Source of the DNA: Paraburkholderia caledonica NBRC 102488
GTDB lineage: Bacteria > Pseudomonadota > Gammaproteobacteria > Burkholderiales > Burkholderiaceae
Direction of reading: 5' to 3'
DNA length: 64,000 nucleotides
NCBI RefSeq assembly: GCF_000685095.1
Contig: NZ_BAYE01000008.1
Coordinates: 62,001 to 126,000 of the forward strand
The position numbers and the translations under genes were made by a program. Positions 26,066 to 35,628 of this stretch are shown piece after piece (position 1 is the first letter of the stretch; the number at the start of each line of letters is the position of its first letter). The notes under the pieces are model-generated. The model was not told where the DNA came from, searched no databases, and saw only the letters and a program-made list of their open reading frames with translations.

Positions 26066-27259
26066 CTAATACGCCGAGCGCGCCATGTCGTCCGCAGGCT
26101 GGCTCGCGAGTTCGGTCCGCGCCAGTTCGATCCGGCATTTGCCGGCTCGTTTCGCGCGATACAGCATGGCGTCCGCGCCGGCCAGCGCGTCGCTCAGACT
26201 CTCCGCCTGTGCGCATTCGTTGATGCCGGCGCTGAACGCATACGCCAGCTTGCCTTTTGTAGCCGGCTGCGGGCAGCTGACCGCGGCGAGCATGCTGCCG
26301 ACCAGGCGAGCCGCTTCCGCCATCGACGTCTGCGGGAAAAGTATCGCGAACTCCTCGCCGCCCAGGCGACCGAACACGTCGCCGGCACGCATGTGCCGAT
26401 GCACTTCGGCGCCAAAATCGGCGAGAACCCGGTCGCCAGTAGCATGCCCGTGTCGATCGTTAATGGTTTTGAAATCGTCGATGTCGATAATCGCGACGCA
26501 CAATTCAGTGAGCGCCGCGCACGCCGTCTGCGAGAGCGTTGTGCCGCGAATCATGAATGCGCGACGCACCAGGGCGCCGGTCAACTCGTCGAAAGTGGCC
26601 AGCTTTTCGACCTGTTGCATCAGCCGGTCGTTGGCCACCATCACGAGGCCAATCGACAGGAGCGGCAACGAAAGAATGCTGATGCCCAGAAAGGCGAAAT
26701 CGGGAGCGACGTGTGTCGGCCAGCTTATCGCGGGATCGGCGAAGAAAGTGTTCAGAACGCCGCGCGCGAAGTACACGATTCCGCCGACGAGCGCCGCGCA
26801 AAGCACGAGCCAGTGGCCGTATTGCGGACGCTCACGCACACGCGAACTCCAGAGCGTCCACCCTACGGCGATGCGCGCATACGCAAGCGCGAACGACATG
26901 ACCGCGGCTCTCGCGCTGACGTTCGGCGACTCCCACGTCCAGTACATGACGGCACCCACGCACACGCCTAACGCGAGATGCTCGCCTGTCAGGCACGGCG
27001 GCTTGCCGACGAACGCGCGGCAACCTTGCAGCATGAGCAGCGCGCCGCCAAGCACGAGCATGCACGATGCAAGCATCACGGCCGCCGGAGGGCGGGCATG
27101 CACGAGAAACAGCACTCCGGATGCGACGGCGAACAGGCAGTGCGCGGCAAGCCAGCGGCGTAATCCGGCGACCTTACATCGCGCAAGGTAACCCAGCACG
27201 GCCGCGCTCGAAAGGCACGAGACGAACACGGTGGCGAGCAGCGCAAGGGAACTGGACAT
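26066..27259 (-). CDS. membrane-bound diguanylate cyclase
   Basis: A 397-residue protein. The first ~210 residues form about six hydrophobic helices with short loops (a MASE-like sensor of unknown ligand). A GGDEF domain follows from about residue 220; the active-site GGEEF is at 300-304, and RAGD at 291-294 gives the inhibitory I-site five residues before it. It should make cyclic di-GMP and be feedback inhibited. No EAL domain. The start at 27259 has no good ribosome-binding site; an internal start is possible. Confidence 0.88.
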   Translation of the reverse strand: MSSSLALLATVFVSCLSSAAVLGYLARCKVAGLRRWLAAHCLFAVASGVLFLVHARPPAAVMLASCMLVLGGALLMLQGCRAFVGKPPCLTGEHLALGVCVGAVMYWTWESPNVSARAAVMSFALAYARIAVGWTLWSSRVRERPQYGHWLVLCAALVGGIVYFARGVLNTFFADPAISWPTHVAPDFAFLGISILSLPLLSIGLVMVANDRLMQQVEKLATFDELTGALVRRAFMIRGTTLSQTACAALTELCVAIIDIDDFKTINDRHGHATGDRVLADFGAEVHRHMRAGDVFGRLGGEEFAILFPQTSMAEAARLVGSMLAAVSCPQPATKGKLAYAFSAGINECAQAESLSDALAGADAMLYRAKRAGKCRIELARTELASQPADDMARSAY

Positions 27260-27426
27260 GGTCTTTTGGCATTATTGTTCGCCGCACATGCGGCGTGCGG
27301 CCGTTCATTTTTCTATAGCGTCCGTTGGCACAGCCCCCGCACGGACAGACTTCGTTCCGATGCCGCCGCTCTGCCGTCAAGCGGTGCATCGGCAAGAGTA
27401 TGCGCAAGTCGCGCTTGCGGGCCTCG

Positions 27427-28464
27427 CTATCGGTCCTTTCTTCGTCGAAACGCCCACCACGCCGTCAGTCCCGTGAAGCAGGCCACGAGCACCACCATCA
27501 CCCAGAAGCCGTGGCGATTCTCGGCAAACGGAATGCCGCCCACGTTCATGCCGAAGAACCCCGCGACAATGTTGATCGGCATGGCGAGAACCGTGACCAA
27601 GGTGAGCGTGAACAGGGTACGGTTGTTCTGTTCTTCCAGCCGCGAAATGATCTCTTCCTGCAGCAGTCTCACGCGTTCGATCAGACCTGCCATGTCGGAG
27701 AGCACGACTGAAAACTCCTCCGTCGACTCGCGCAAATCCTGCACGTCTTCAGCGTGAAGCCAGCGAGGCGGTCTTGCGAGCAGGCGAAAAATCGCTCCAG
27801 GTTCTGGCGCGAGCATCCGCTGCAAACGGGTCAGCATGCGTCGCATCGCGCCCAGATCCAGCCGGTTTTGCGTGGGCCGCTGAGAGAGGAAGCGGTCTTC
27901 GATACGATCGATATCCGCGCTCGTGCGGCGGACAATCTGCACGAGCAGGTCGGCCTGGTCGCGCATCAGATGGACGAGCAGTTCCACCGGCGAGCGGAAA
28001 ACTTCCCCTTCTTTCACTGACGCGCGCAGCCGGTCCACGGAACGCAGCGGCTTCAGACGCGCCGTCACGATGATTCGCTGGTGCGCGTAAATCCATAACG
28101 TGGCGATCTCCGACGGAATGAACTCGAGGTTGAACATGACGTCGTTGACAACCGCGCGCAGCGCGCCGTCCGCCTGCTCGATACGTGTCGAGTGCGAACC
28201 CTCCCGCAACGCGTCGAAAAACGTCTCGGGCAAATCGAGCTGCGCTCGCATCCAGCGTTCACTCGCGCTGTGTGCGAGGTTGAAATGCAGCCATATGAAT
28301 TCGTCGGTATGCGGCACAGCATCCGAACTTTGCTGCGCATGTAGCCATTCGAGCGCGTCATCGGCGGAGATGGGCCGGCCCGGTTGCGTCGACGAGAAGA
28401 CAAAGCCGCACACGATGCCGGACGAGTCCGAGCCGTAAGTTTGCAGCAGAAGTTCAGATTTCAT
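27427..28464 (-). CDS. CorA-family metal ion transporter (ZntB-like)
   Basis: A 345-residue CorA/ZntB family protein. A long cytosolic domain is followed by two C-terminal transmembrane helices; the family signature GMN is at 305-307 (FFGMNVGG), with IPFAENRHGFW in place of the MPE loop. The ZntB-like N-terminus (WLHFNLAHSASERWM) favours a zinc or related divalent-cation carrier over the Mg2+ channel CorA. It stands alone. Confidence 0.87.
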   Translation of the reverse strand: MKSELLLQTYGSDSSGIVCGFVFSSTQPGRPISADDALEWLHAQQSSDAVPHTDEFIWLHFNLAHSASERWMRAQLDLPETFFDALREGSHSTRIEQADGALRAVVNDVMFNLEFIPSEIATLWIYAHQRIIVTARLKPLRSVDRLRASVKEGEVFRSPVELLVHLMRDQADLLVQIVRRTSADIDRIEDRFLSQRPTQNRLDLGAMRRMLTRLQRMLAPEPGAIFRLLARPPRWLHAEDVQDLRESTEEFSVVLSDMAGLIERVRLLQEEIISRLEEQNNRTLFTLTLVTVLAMPINIVAGFFGMNVGGIPFAENRHGFWVMVVLVACFTGLTAWWAFRRRKDR

Positions 28465-28823
28465 AAGTCGTCCATTGCCTGCTTCCGCTTCCGGTTTCTA
28501 ACAACCCGCAATTTACCAGCAGAAGATGAAGCCGCGATGGCCGCCGTCACCATGTCACGCGGGCGTCATATTGCCTCGGAACTAGCGCGAGCGTCGCGAT
28601 TTCTCATTGAGCAATCGCTTCATAGCGAATATCAATGATGCGCAAACCTTTGCGCGTGAATTGCGCAGAGTAGTCGCCCTATTGCCGGCGCACTGCTGGC
28701 CGTTATTGCGTTTAGCACCGGCGCCAACTGATTGGGACGAGTGCTGCCGCCCCTCGCGTTAAAGGAAATAGAAAGCCTTACTTAGTTCTCGGCCAGAAAA
28801 GTGTCGACTGGAGTCCAGAAATC
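28465..28823. other. promoter region of the chemoreceptor gene
   Basis: About 359 bases between divergent genes. GGAG is present before the chemoreceptor ATG. No convincing gene or operator was identified; a short reading frame here lacks support. Confidence 0.35.
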
Positions 28824-30578
28824 ATGAATTTTCATAACCTCTCGGAAAAGGCAAAGCTGGCTGCTGCGTTCGGTTCCCTTGCCGTCGTCGTGTTGATCGT
28901 CTCGGCCATTTCGCTGAAAGCGCTGAACAATGCGAACGAGCGCTTCACCGGCTATATGAGTGGCGTCAATGCACGCGCGCAGATGGCCGAGTCGGTGCGA
29001 AGCGCCGTCGACGACCGTGCGATGGCGGTGCGCAATCTGGTGCTGGTCTCTTCATCTGCCGACCTCGAACTCGAAAAGGCCGCCGTGCTCGATGCCGAGA
29101 AACGAGTGGAGAGCAACCTCGAGAAATTCAATGCAATGGTGGCGAGCGCACCGGACATGACCGACAAGGCCCGTGCTCTGGCTGGCGAAATATCGCGGAT
29201 CGAACAGCTCTACCGGCCGGTTGCGCTGGAGATCGACAGGCTCGCCGTGGACGGACAACGCGACGCCGCAATCGCGGAGATCGCGGTCAAGTGCAGGCCG
29301 TTACTCGCCGCGTTGATCAAGGCTTCGAATGCATACGCCGACGCCACCCATGAACGTGCGATGCAGTTGGCACAGGAATCGGAGGAGCAGTTCGTGCATC
29401 AGCGCAACCTGCTGATCGTCTTCTGCTTCGGTGCGATTGCCCTCGCTGTCGGAGCCGGGATCATCATCACGCGCGGCTTGTTGCGTGCGCTTGGCGCCGA
29501 GCCCGTCGCGCTTGCGGAAGTCACGCGGCGCGTCGCGGAGGGCGACTTGCGCCCGGTTCCCGGAGCGAGCACTGCACCGGCGGGCAGCGTACTTGCATCG
29601 ATGGGCGAGATGCAGTCAAGCCTCGTTCGTCTGATCGGCAATGTTCGCAATGCGGCCGACAGCATCGCAACGGGCTCGAGTCAGATCGCGTCGGGCAACG
29701 TCGATCTGTCGTCGCGCACGGAGCAGCAGGCGTCGTCTCTTCAGGAGACCGCGTCGAGCATGGAAGAGTTGACCGCCACCGTCAAACAGAACGCCGAGAA
29801 TGCGCAGCAGGCGAGCACCTTGTCCGCCAATGCATCCGAAGTCGCGTTGAAGGGCAACGGCGTCGTCGGGCAAATGGTGGGGACGATGGGCGAGATCAGC
29901 GCCAACTCCACGCGTATCGCCGAGATCACCGGCATGATCGAAGGCATTGCGTTCCAGACGAATATCCTCGCGCTCAATGCTGCCGTCGAAGCGGCGCGTG
30001 CGGGCGAACAGGGGCGAGGCTTCGCGGTGGTGGCAAGCGAGGTGCGCAACCTCGCGCAGCGCTCGTCGAGCGCGGCAAAAGAGATTAAAGACCTGATCAG
30101 CACGTCCGTGCAGAAGATCCAGGACGGTTCGTCACTCGCCGACAAGGCAGGCATGACAATGGCGGAAGTTACGCAGGCCGTCGCACGCGTGACCGACATC
30201 ATGGGCGAAATCGCGTCGGCGTCGGCGGAACAAAGCCGCGGCATCGAGCAGGTCAATCAGGCAATCACGCAAATGGACGAGGTCACGCAGCAGAATGCCG
30301 CGCTAGTGGAAGAAGCGGCGGCCGCGTCGAAATCGCTCGAAGATCAGGGCCGGCAGTTGAATCAGTCGGTGTCGTTCTTCCGTCTCGAAGGCGCCGCGTT
30401 GTCGGCAACGCACGCGTCCTCCGCTGCGCCTCGCGCGCGAAGCGCCTCTGCGAACAACGGCGCGATCTCGAACAGGCGCACTGCGGCGGCCACCTTGCGC
30501 CCCACCATCGCTGCTACGGCTAGCATTGGAGCTGGGGCTGCGGCTGCAACCCGAACGGACGGCTGGAATACTTTCTAA
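28824..30578 (+). CDS. methyl-accepting chemotaxis protein
   Basis: A 584-residue chemoreceptor. TM1 is at about residues 12-32, a four-helix-bundle ligand domain to ~190, TM2 at ~192-212, then HAMP. The conserved signalling tip EGIAFQTNILALNAAVEAAR (from ~372) and AGEQGRGFAVVASEVRNLAQ follow. The protein ends GWNTF, a NWETF-like tether for CheR/CheB. The ligand domain resembles the Tar/4HB class but no ligand can be read. It is followed by a strong terminator. Confidence 0.95.
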   Translation: MNFHNLSEKAKLAAAFGSLAVVVLIVSAISLKALNNANERFTGYMSGVNARAQMAESVRSAVDDRAMAVRNLVLVSSSADLELEKAAVLDAEKRVESNLEKFNAMVASAPDMTDKARALAGEISRIEQLYRPVALEIDRLAVDGQRDAAIAEIAVKCRPLLAALIKASNAYADATHERAMQLAQESEEQFVHQRNLLIVFCFGAIALAVGAGIIITRGLLRALGAEPVALAEVTRRVAEGDLRPVPGASTAPAGSVLASMGEMQSSLVRLIGNVRNAADSIATGSSQIASGNVDLSSRTEQQASSLQETASSMEELTATVKQNAENAQQASTLSANASEVALKGNGVVGQMVGTMGEISANSTRIAEITGMIEGIAFQTNILALNAAVEAARAGEQGRGFAVVASEVRNLAQRSSSAAKEIKDLISTSVQKIQDGSSLADKAGMTMAEVTQAVARVTDIMGEIASASAEQSRGIEQVNQAITQMDEVTQQNAALVEEAAAASKSLEDQGRQLNQSVSFFRLEGAALSATHASSAAPRARSASANNGAISNRRTAAATLRPTIAATASIGAGAAAATRTDGWNTF

Positions 30579-30606
30579 CCCTGATCCCGCGTTGAGCGCC
30601 TGTGGA

Positions 30607-30638
30607 GGCGAACGGCAGCCTTCGGCCTGCCGTTCGCC
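30607..30638. terminator. strong bidirectional hairpin
   Basis: Perfect 12-bp stem GGCGAACGGCAG / CTGCCGTTCGCC (30607-30618, 30627-30638) with loop CCTTCGGC, then CTTG. It separates the convergent chemoreceptor and binding-protein genes. Confidence 0.75.
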
Positions 30639-30688
30639 TTGTCAGAGCGCCGCGCATTCGCCGTTTCGTTGCCTGGCGGCAAACGGGT

Positions 30689-31651
30689 TTACCGCGTCGC
30701 TGCCGTCACCAGTTGCAGCGGCGTTTCTATCGTCCGCGACAACTCGCGCTGCTTTCTCTGCTCGGTCACGGCTTTCAACGCGACGTCCATGCCGAACACG
30801 GCCTGCCGGTCTGCGAACTGATTGACCGTGGCTAGCACGCGGCCGTCGGCGATCAACGGTTTGATCGCTTCAATCGCGTTGTAGCCGGTGATATAAACGC
30901 CGCCGGTTCGGCCCGCGTCGCGAACAGCGTCCGCCGCCCCCATTGCCATGTTGTCGTTCGCGCAGAGAAAGCCGCGAATCTGCGGATGCTGGCCGAGCAT
31001 TTTCGACGCGACGTCACGGCCCTTGCCATACTCCCAATCCGCCGCTTGGCTCGCCACTACTTGCATGCCCGCCGTGCTCATGACGTCCCTGTAGCCGGCC
31101 GTGCGTTCCTGTGCGTTGCGGTCCGCGGCGATGCCCTCGATGATCCCCACCTGGTCGCCGGCCTGCAGCCGCTCGGCGAGATAGTTCGCCACCAGCGTCG
31201 CACCCTTGCGATTGTCCGGTCCGACGAACGGCACGGAGATCTTCGCGGCGTCCTGCGATGCGTCGTCGAGCGGATTGTCGATGCTCACCACGATGATGCC
31301 CGCCTTGATTGCGCGCGCCACCACGGCCGTCAGTGGTTTCGAGCCGGACGGCGCAATCACGATCGCGTTCATCTTTGCCTTGATCAGATCGTCGACGATA
31401 CGGATCTGTCCGGCCGTGTCGGCTTCGGTCGCGGTACCGCGAACCGTCAACGCGAATTGCGACGCGTAATGCTGCTGATAGTTTTTTGCCGCGTTAGCCA
31501 TTGCGACCGTGAAAGGATCGTTAATCGATTTCAGCACGAGCGCGATTTTCGGCACGCCGCCTTCCACCGTTGCCGCGCCGGCCGCTCGTGTGAGACCGGC
31601 CGCAGCCAGAGCACCGGCGATCAGCACGCGGCGGCGCATTTCCTGCGTCAT
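30689..31651 (-). CDS. orphan periplasmic sugar-binding protein (RbsB family)
   Basis: A 320-residue type-I periplasmic binding protein. MRRRVLIAGALAAAGLTRAAG is a signal peptide with twin arginines (MRRR), cleaved near AAG-AA. The mature part has IALVLKSINDPFTVAMANAA, the ribose/galactose-like hinge NAIVIAPSGSKPL, and FLCANDNMAMGAADAVRDAG. No permease or ATPase gene is nearby, so it may serve a transporter elsewhere or a chemoreceptor such as the one just upstream. AAGGAGAG precedes the ATG at 31651. Confidence 0.85.
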   Translation of the reverse strand: MTQEMRRRVLIAGALAAAGLTRAAGAATVEGGVPKIALVLKSINDPFTVAMANAAKNYQQHYASQFALTVRGTATEADTAGQIRIVDDLIKAKMNAIVIAPSGSKPLTAVVARAIKAGIIVVSIDNPLDDASQDAAKISVPFVGPDNRKGATLVANYLAERLQAGDQVGIIEGIAADRNAQERTAGYRDVMSTAGMQVVASQAADWEYGKGRDVASKMLGQHPQIRGFLCANDNMAMGAADAVRDAGRTGGVYITGYNAIEAIKPLIADGRVLATVNQFADRQAVFGMDVALKAVTEQRKQRELSRTIETPLQLVTAATR

Positions 31652-31745
31652 GGTTTCTCTCCTTGCTGGCAGCGCTCGACAACTGCATCGACGCCAACGG
31701 ATGGATGCGGGTTGACCGGCCCGCAAGCGGCTTGCAAGTTCAGCA

Positions 31746-33125
31746 TCACCGAGCCTTCAACGCGCGGAGATCGGATGCGATCTGCTCGAATAGCGGCCGG
31801 CTTTGAACGTCTTCACTCAGGCAACTGTCTCTCAACACGGCGAGTTCATTGCGCCCATGACCGTGATCGCTACAATCGCTCGCATCGACACGCTCGATCA
31901 ATTCATCGAGCAGACAACCAAACGCTCGCACCTCGAGACGTTCAAGCGCAACGCTGCGTTCGCGGTTTTCCGTCGCATAGAAAGATGCGGCGCCGAAGTC
32001 TCCTAACAATACACGTGCCCGACCGTCGTGCAGAATGTTGTGCGCGTACAGGTCGCCGTGCATCACGCCCCGCCGGTGCAAATGACACGCGGCAGATGCA
32101 ATGCCATGCGCCATATCCACGACGTCGGCGGCTTTGAAGCTTGCGCCCACCGCGTAAATGTCCCGCGTGCACGACTCGAAGCTCGGCGGCCCCGCCAGGT
32201 TGCGAAATTGCGGTTCGATGAGTTCCATCACGAGGCCGTGCGCGTTTGCCGGATGATCTTTTACTTTCCCCGCGACCGCAATCAGGTTCGCGTGATCGCC
32301 GGCCCGGATGCAGGCCGCCATTTCGCAGTCGGGCAAACCGTCGCTCGTGACCGCGCCTTTGAACAGTTTGACCGCGACGGGCCGCGATGCGCCATCCCGC
32401 TCACGTAGCTCGGCGCGGTAGATCACACCCGAGGCGCCCTCGCCCAATTGCTCCTGCAGGCGCAGATCGTCCCAGTCGATTTCGGCGATCGGCGTATCCG
32501 TCAACGCCGCCGCTTCCAATGCGTCGCCGAACGGATTGCCCGCACAAGCGAGCCACGCGAGCCGCGGCATGCGAAACAGCCACGCCGGCAATTCGTCGAG
32601 CCGATTCGCCGCAAGCCGCAATAACTCCAGCCGCGAACACGCGGCCAGTTCTTCCGGAAGAAAGCGCAGACGATTGCCCGCCAGCATCAACTTCTGCAAA
32701 TGTGCGCAGTCACCGATTTGCGGTGGCAACGCGTCGATCTGGTTGTCCGTAAGAATCAACCAACGCAGCCGCGGCGGCAGCGCATTACCGGCAACCGTAG
32801 CAATGCGATTCGCCTTGAAGCCAACCATGCTCAATTGCCGGCACTGCCCGAGTACTTCCGGCAACTCGGTGAACGGATTGTTGGACGCGAACAGAATGCG
32901 CAACTTATGGAGCCGCGCGAAATCGTCTGGCAACGCTGACATCGCATTGCCTGAGAGATCGAGAATTTCGAGCGTGTCGGCGAGTTCGAAAATCTCGCGC
33001 GGAAACTCAGTGAGCCCGCACGCGAGTTTCAGTCGGCGTGCGCCCGAGAGTTGTCCCGCTCGCAGTTGTTCCAGTGTTGTTGTCACAGTCGTAAGAAGAT
33101 CCGGTGGTCCGCGCCCGTCGTGCAC
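31746..33125 (-). CDS. leucine-rich-repeat protein kinase
   Basis: A 459-residue fusion. Residues ~28-200 form about seven leucine-rich repeats (LEILDLSGNAMSALP, LRWLILTDNQIDALP, LELLRLAANRLDELP), and residues ~217-459 form a eukaryotic-like protein kinase. Kinase motifs: glycine loop LGEGASGVIY (227-236), K253 in VAVKLFKG, catalytic HGDLYAHN with D358 and N363, and DFG at 376-378. HGD replaces the usual HRD, as in some bacterial and sugar kinases. There is no membrane segment, so it is cytosolic or injected. Start is a GTG without clear ribosome-binding site; a start ~13 codons later is possible. Target unknown. Confidence 0.85.
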   Translation of the reverse strand: MHDGRGPPDLLTTVTTTLEQLRAGQLSGARRLKLACGLTEFPREIFELADTLEILDLSGNAMSALPDDFARLHKLRILFASNNPFTELPEVLGQCRQLSMVGFKANRIATVAGNALPPRLRWLILTDNQIDALPPQIGDCAHLQKLMLAGNRLRFLPEELAACSRLELLRLAANRLDELPAWLFRMPRLAWLACAGNPFGDALEAAALTDTPIAEIDWDDLRLQEQLGEGASGVIYRAELRERDGASRPVAVKLFKGAVTSDGLPDCEMAACIRAGDHANLIAVAGKVKDHPANAHGLVMELIEPQFRNLAGPPSFESCTRDIYAVGASFKAADVVDMAHGIASAACHLHRRGVMHGDLYAHNILHDGRARVLLGDFGAASFYATENRERSVALERLEVRAFGCLLDELIERVDASDCSDHGHGRNELAVLRDSCLSEDVQSRPLFEQIASDLRALKAR

Positions 33126-33351
33126 GAAGGGTCAATTCTACTGAGTCATATCGTGACGTGCTGTTGCGCAGCGTGAAGCCACGCTGCCGCTTCCCGATAA
33201 CTGACCATCTCGCGCGCGAATCCTTCATACTTGACGACGAAACAGACAGCAAGATCCGAAGTGTCTTCAGCAGGCGGGAAGTCCACACTAGGGTCATTGC
33301 GACACCACTCGCGTGCCGCGCTGTCTCACTTCAATTCGCAGGAGCAGATAA

Positions 33352-33954
33352 GTGACTTACGCCTACAAGTTGATGGATTCTCCCGTCGGCAAATTGAAGC
33401 TCGTTGCCAACGGCGAGCATCTAGCCGCCATTCTGTGGGAATTCGACAAGCCGAACCGCGTGCGCCTGGCAGAGTCGATGCAAGCCGCCGATCGGCCGAT
33501 TCTGCTCGAAGCCGAGCGTCAGTTGAATGAGTACTTCGCTGGCAAGAGGCAAGCATTCGATCTGGCGCTCCAGTTTCAAGGGACGGAGTTTCAGAAGAAA
33601 GTGTGGGCCGCGTTGCTGACCATCCCTTTCGGTCAGACGCGCACTTATGCACAAATCGCTGCGCAGATCGGCAATATCAACGCGGTGCGGGCGGTCGGCG
33701 CGGCCAACGGCAGAAATCCGATTTCTATCGTGGCGCCATGCCACCGGGTGATCGGCGCGTCAGGCGAGCTAACCGGCTTCGCGGGCGGCCTCGCGAACAA
33801 GATGTTGCTGCTGTCGCTGGAAGCGGGGCAAACGTCGCTCGAAGCCGCCGCGGACAGGCAGGCGCAAGCACCCGCAGACGCAGCCAACGTCGGCGCAAAG
33901 CGCACACGTCCAGCGCCTCTCCGCGGCACGCAAAGCTCGTTGTTCGGCAATTGA
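33352..33954 (+). CDS. ogt: methylated-DNA--protein-cysteine S-methyltransferase
   Basis: A 200-residue suicidal DNA-repair protein. The acceptor C130 lies in IVAPCHRVIG, the arginine finger R113 in NAVRAVGAANGRNP, and the DNA-binding helix around IPFGQTRTYAQIA. It removes alkyl groups from O6 of guanine. It is longer than usual (~165) by a Ala/Arg-rich tail ending QSSLFGN, whose QSSLF (194-198) fits the beta sliding-clamp binding consensus. The start is GTG with AGGAG in front. Divergent from the LRR kinase. Confidence 0.93.
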   Translation: MTYAYKLMDSPVGKLKLVANGEHLAAILWEFDKPNRVRLAESMQAADRPILLEAERQLNEYFAGKRQAFDLALQFQGTEFQKKVWAALLTIPFGQTRTYAQIAAQIGNINAVRAVGAANGRNPISIVAPCHRVIGASGELTGFAGGLANKMLLLSLEAGQTSLEAAADRQAQAPADAANVGAKRTRPAPLRGTQSSLFGN

Positions 33955-33993
33955 CGGCGTTCGCGTAGTCGCAGGGCCTAAAGCCAGGCGCAC

Positions 33994-35577
33994 TCAGAAG
34001 TTCGCAAAGAATGCTCGTGCGGCAATCATGCATGAGCCCGCAACGAGCCCTCCGTGATAGGAACGCAATACAGCGGAGGCGCCCCCGTCTGTCGCGCCGC
34101 CGGCAATGGCCTGCCGTGCGATCGATGCCTTCGCATTTGCAAAGCCTTGCTTGACGGTTGCGAACGGATCGTCGGGTCCGGTGGCGGACGAGTCCACATC
34201 CAGCACGGATGTCAGCCCCGCAGGCACATTGGCACCGCGCCAATAAGCCTGCTCGATACGGGCGTTGAAGAAGAACACCATCGGGTCCGAGCCGCCGCCG
34301 CACAGCAGGACCGGCGCCTTCGGAACCCAGTTGCGCAGATCGTTGCGCTTGAACGCCTGCCGCAGCGGATGCAGCGGCTCGGCCGCCGGCGCAAGGCTTG
34401 CGCTTGCATCGGGGAAAGCGCCGTCGGGATTGGCGGCTGCGTCTTCCAGAAGCGCGCGGCGGTAGGCGTTACGCACGAGGTTGGCGTCGCCGAAACCTGC
34501 GGCGAATAGCGGTGTCAATGCGGGCGGCGTAAGCAACGGCGCGACGGGCGGTGTCATCGACGCGAACCGCGCAGCCGGCGGCGTACTGCTGAAAAGGTGC
34601 GTTGACGGCAATTTCCGTTGCGAGAAAAGCGTATCGAGAGGTTGTGCGCTGGGCAGCACGTGCTCGATATCGTGCGCGTAGGCGGCTTCGAAAAATTCCG
34701 TCGGCTTGCGATACAGGTTCTTATACGCATGTTGATAGCCCGTCACGACCAACGTCGTGAAGAGCGTCGAGCCGAGACTGACCTCGCCTGCAATGATGGC
34801 GTCGGCGGTAGCGGCAAGCGCGTATGGCCCGGAGCCCGGAGCGGATGCGGTCACCTTCACGCCTGCTGCTTGCAGCGCGCGATGCGTCGCCAACGCAACG
34901 AAACCGCCTTGCGAGTAGCCCGTAATGAAGAGCTTGCCGTTCTCTCGCGTGGCGGCGGGCGAACCATCGCCGTTCAACATGGCCCGCGCCGCGTGCAGCG
35001 CGTCGATCATATCGGCGGACTGCTGGTCGGCGTTCAGATAAGGATGGTACGGAAGATCGGACCCGGCGTAGCCCGCGTAGTTGCTGGCCGCCACGATGTA
35101 GCCGTGAGCAGCGTACATCGCGGCCACGCTGAGACCTTCGCCGGTCCCTTCGTTGTCCGCGTCGGTCCGCCCAATATCGGCGAGATTGTATTTGCTGTCG
35201 GTGGTGGTGCCGTGCGCATACAACATCAGCGGACGCGGCCCCCCGCACGCCGCGGATTCGCCTTGCGGGGTCATCAATGCACCGCTTGCAGTGGTCGGCT
35301 CACCCGCGCCGCCAATAGTCCGATAGCGGAAATACACGACCTCGACGCCGCAAGCGGGCGCACCGGCCATTCGCATGAGGTGCTGCCCCGAGGGGCTCGA
35401 CGCAAGCAGATCCGACAATTCAGCAGCGCTGAGCCGCAACGTGACCCGATGATCGAGAAGCTGGCCGCGAGCGCCGCATGCCGGATCGCACGATGAGTCG
35501 GCTTGCGCCGATGTGCCGATAGTCAACGCAAGACACGATAGCAGTGCAATGGCTGCGGTGCGGGTCGCTTGTGGCAT
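33994..35577 (-). CDS. secreted alpha/beta-hydrolase (esterase/lipase)
   Basis: A 527-residue exported enzyme. Signal peptide MPQATRTAAIALLSCLALTI ends about residue 26 (SAQA-DS). The nucleophile S222 is in GYSQGG; the AHGTTTDS stretch near 121 is the oxyanion region; several Cys (30, 34, 76, 111) may form disulfides. The layout fits the secretory lipase/tannase-like group of ~400-500 residues. It lies alone, convergent to ogt. Substrate unknown, but a serine esterase on periplasmic or extracellular substrates is likely. Confidence 0.75.
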   Translation of the reverse strand: MPQATRTAAIALLSCLALTIGTSAQADSSCDPACGARGQLLDHRVTLRLSAAELSDLLASSPSGQHLMRMAGAPACGVEVVYFRYRTIGGAGEPTTASGALMTPQGESAACGGPRPLMLYAHGTTTDSKYNLADIGRTDADNEGTGEGLSVAAMYAAHGYIVAASNYAGYAGSDLPYHPYLNADQQSADMIDALHAARAMLNGDGSPAATRENGKLFITGYSQGGFVALATHRALQAAGVKVTASAPGSGPYALAATADAIIAGEVSLGSTLFTTLVVTGYQHAYKNLYRKPTEFFEAAYAHDIEHVLPSAQPLDTLFSQRKLPSTHLFSSTPPAARFASMTPPVAPLLTPPALTPLFAAGFGDANLVRNAYRRALLEDAAANPDGAFPDASASLAPAAEPLHPLRQAFKRNDLRNWVPKAPVLLCGGGSDPMVFFFNARIEQAYWRGANVPAGLTSVLDVDSSATGPDDPFATVKQGFANAKASIARQAIAGGATDGGASAVLRSYHGGLVAGSCMIAARAFFANF

Positions 35578-35628
35578 GCGGGTCTCCGAACGAAACCGCT
35601 AGCATAGCGCCACTGTGGGAGCCCGCAT

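Noticed and set aside
28384..28638. Short plus-strand frame upstream of the first chemoreceptor
   Set aside because: Overlaps the 5' end of the CorA-like gene, has no ribosome-binding site and no similarity.
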